Positions 63,707 to 64,000 of a DNA stretch of 64,000 nt are shown here, in pieces. Below the pieces are notes generated by a model. It worked only from the letters and a program-made list of their open reading frames with translations. It did not search any database and was not told where the DNA came from. The translations under genes and the position numbers were made by a program. The DNA comes from Marinovum algicola (GTDB lineage: Bacteria > Pseudomonadota > Alphaproteobacteria > Rhodobacterales > Rhodobacteraceae). The stretch covers positions 1 to 64,000 of the forward strand of contig NZ_FNYY01000002.1 of assembly GCF_900109145.1 (NCBI RefSeq). The letters are read 5' to 3'. Each line of letters opens with the position of its first letter. The stretch's first letter is position 1.

Positions 63707-64000
63707 ATGTCAGAGCGTCCTTATGTCATCGATCAGATGATCTCGGCCAAGACGATCGCGGCCCGCATCGAAGAGCTCTGCCGCGACATCCGGGGCGAGT
63801 TCTCGGACACGGAAAAGCTTGTGGTTGTGGGCCTGCTGCGCGGCTCCTTTGTGTTCATCGCCGATCTGGTGCGCGAGCTGCACATGCCAGTCGAGGTCGA
63901 TTTCATCGAGGCCTCGTCTTATGGCGACGCGATGGAATCGAGCCGCGAAGTGCGGATTCTCAAAGACCTGCGTGGCGCCATCGAGGGGCGGGATGTGCTG
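63707..64000 (+). CDS. hpt: Hypoxanthine phosphoribosyltransferase (3'-truncated by window edge)
   Basis: The visible 98 codons match HPRT: an N-terminal helix, the loop I region [20 protein letters not shown] and [10 protein letters not shown], then [15 protein letters not shown] leading toward the PRPP motif beyond the edge. HPRT salvages hypoxanthine/guanine using PRPP. The start ATG at 63707 follows AAGGGG at good spacing. Confidence 0.9.
   Translation, partial: MSERPYVIDQMISAKTIAARIEELCRDIRGEFSDTEKLVVVGLLRGSFVFIADLVRELHMPVEVDFIEASSYGDAMESSREVRILKDLRGAIEGRDVL

Overview
The window is a high-GC chromosomal stretch from an alphaproteobacterium of the Rhodobacteraceae (Roseobacter/Rhodobacter-like). 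Four things point there: the gene order dusB-ntrB-ntrC-ntrY-ntrX followed by trkA-trkH-hfq-hflX; a suf operon headed by a single-cysteine IscR; a fused ispDF; and a Hint-domain protein. Almost everything looks like vertically inherited core genome. The clear exceptions are an IS200/IS605-type transposase at the left edge and a decayed RTX gene beside a tRNA-Arg.

Layout. 1-1622: the 3' part of an IS200-like element, then a mer-type (MerR-family) operator/promoter driving an exported Met-rich protein and a 22-cysteine copper-storage-like protein. 2093-10338: tRNA-Ser, SPOR lipoprotein, DD-carboxypeptidase, tmk, a three-copy ~185-bp repeat array, holB-tatD-MBL hydrolase, AEC transporter, DUF2520 protein, tRNA-Leu. 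10501-15631: Hint protein, nnr, glnB-glnA, a lytic transglycosylase. 15808-22530: envelope genes, namely beta-ketoacyl-ACP synthase, a dedicated ACP, lpxD and L,D-transpeptidase on the minus strand, diverging from a MepK-like endopeptidase and a second lytic transglycosylase. 22543-23424: RTX pseudogene and tRNA-Arg.

23490-32722: a minus-strand suf operon (iscR, a NifS-type desulfurase, sufB, FkbM methyltransferase, unknown, sufC, sufD, two membrane proteins, sufS) behind a promoter whose -10 is overlapped by an Irr-box-like palindrome. 32758-43661: alpha/beta hydrolase, small protein, P450 plus a membrane hydrolase, tusA, RNase E with a large acidic insertion in its S1 domain, a 3-hydroxyisobutyrate-dehydrogenase-like enzyme, penicillin acylase. 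43966-57974: hflX, hfq, trkH, trkA, a SleB-like hydrolase, two small exported proteins, ntrX, ntrY, ntrC, ntrB, dusB. 58135-64000: ispDF-pgpA-pncC, amtB, alpha/beta hydrolase, two small minus-strand genes and the start of hpt, which runs off the window.

Themes. Nitrogen control is well represented: glnB, glnA, ntrBC, ntrYX and amtB. Both AAA+ regulators lack the GAFTGA loop, which fits sigma54-independent activation. Peptidoglycan remodelling is also strong: DD-carboxypeptidase, L,D-transpeptidase, MepK-like endopeptidase, two lytic transglycosylases, a SPOR protein and a SleB-like hydrolase. Intergenic regions carry two recurrent repeat types: GC-rich palindromes, and a 23-bp element present three times. 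The best candidate for a little-described system is the left-edge metal module, where an operator with mer geometry sits upstream of a Met-rich secreted protein plus a Cys-rich storage protein, with no mer genes in view. No CRISPR array, prophage or defence island was seen.
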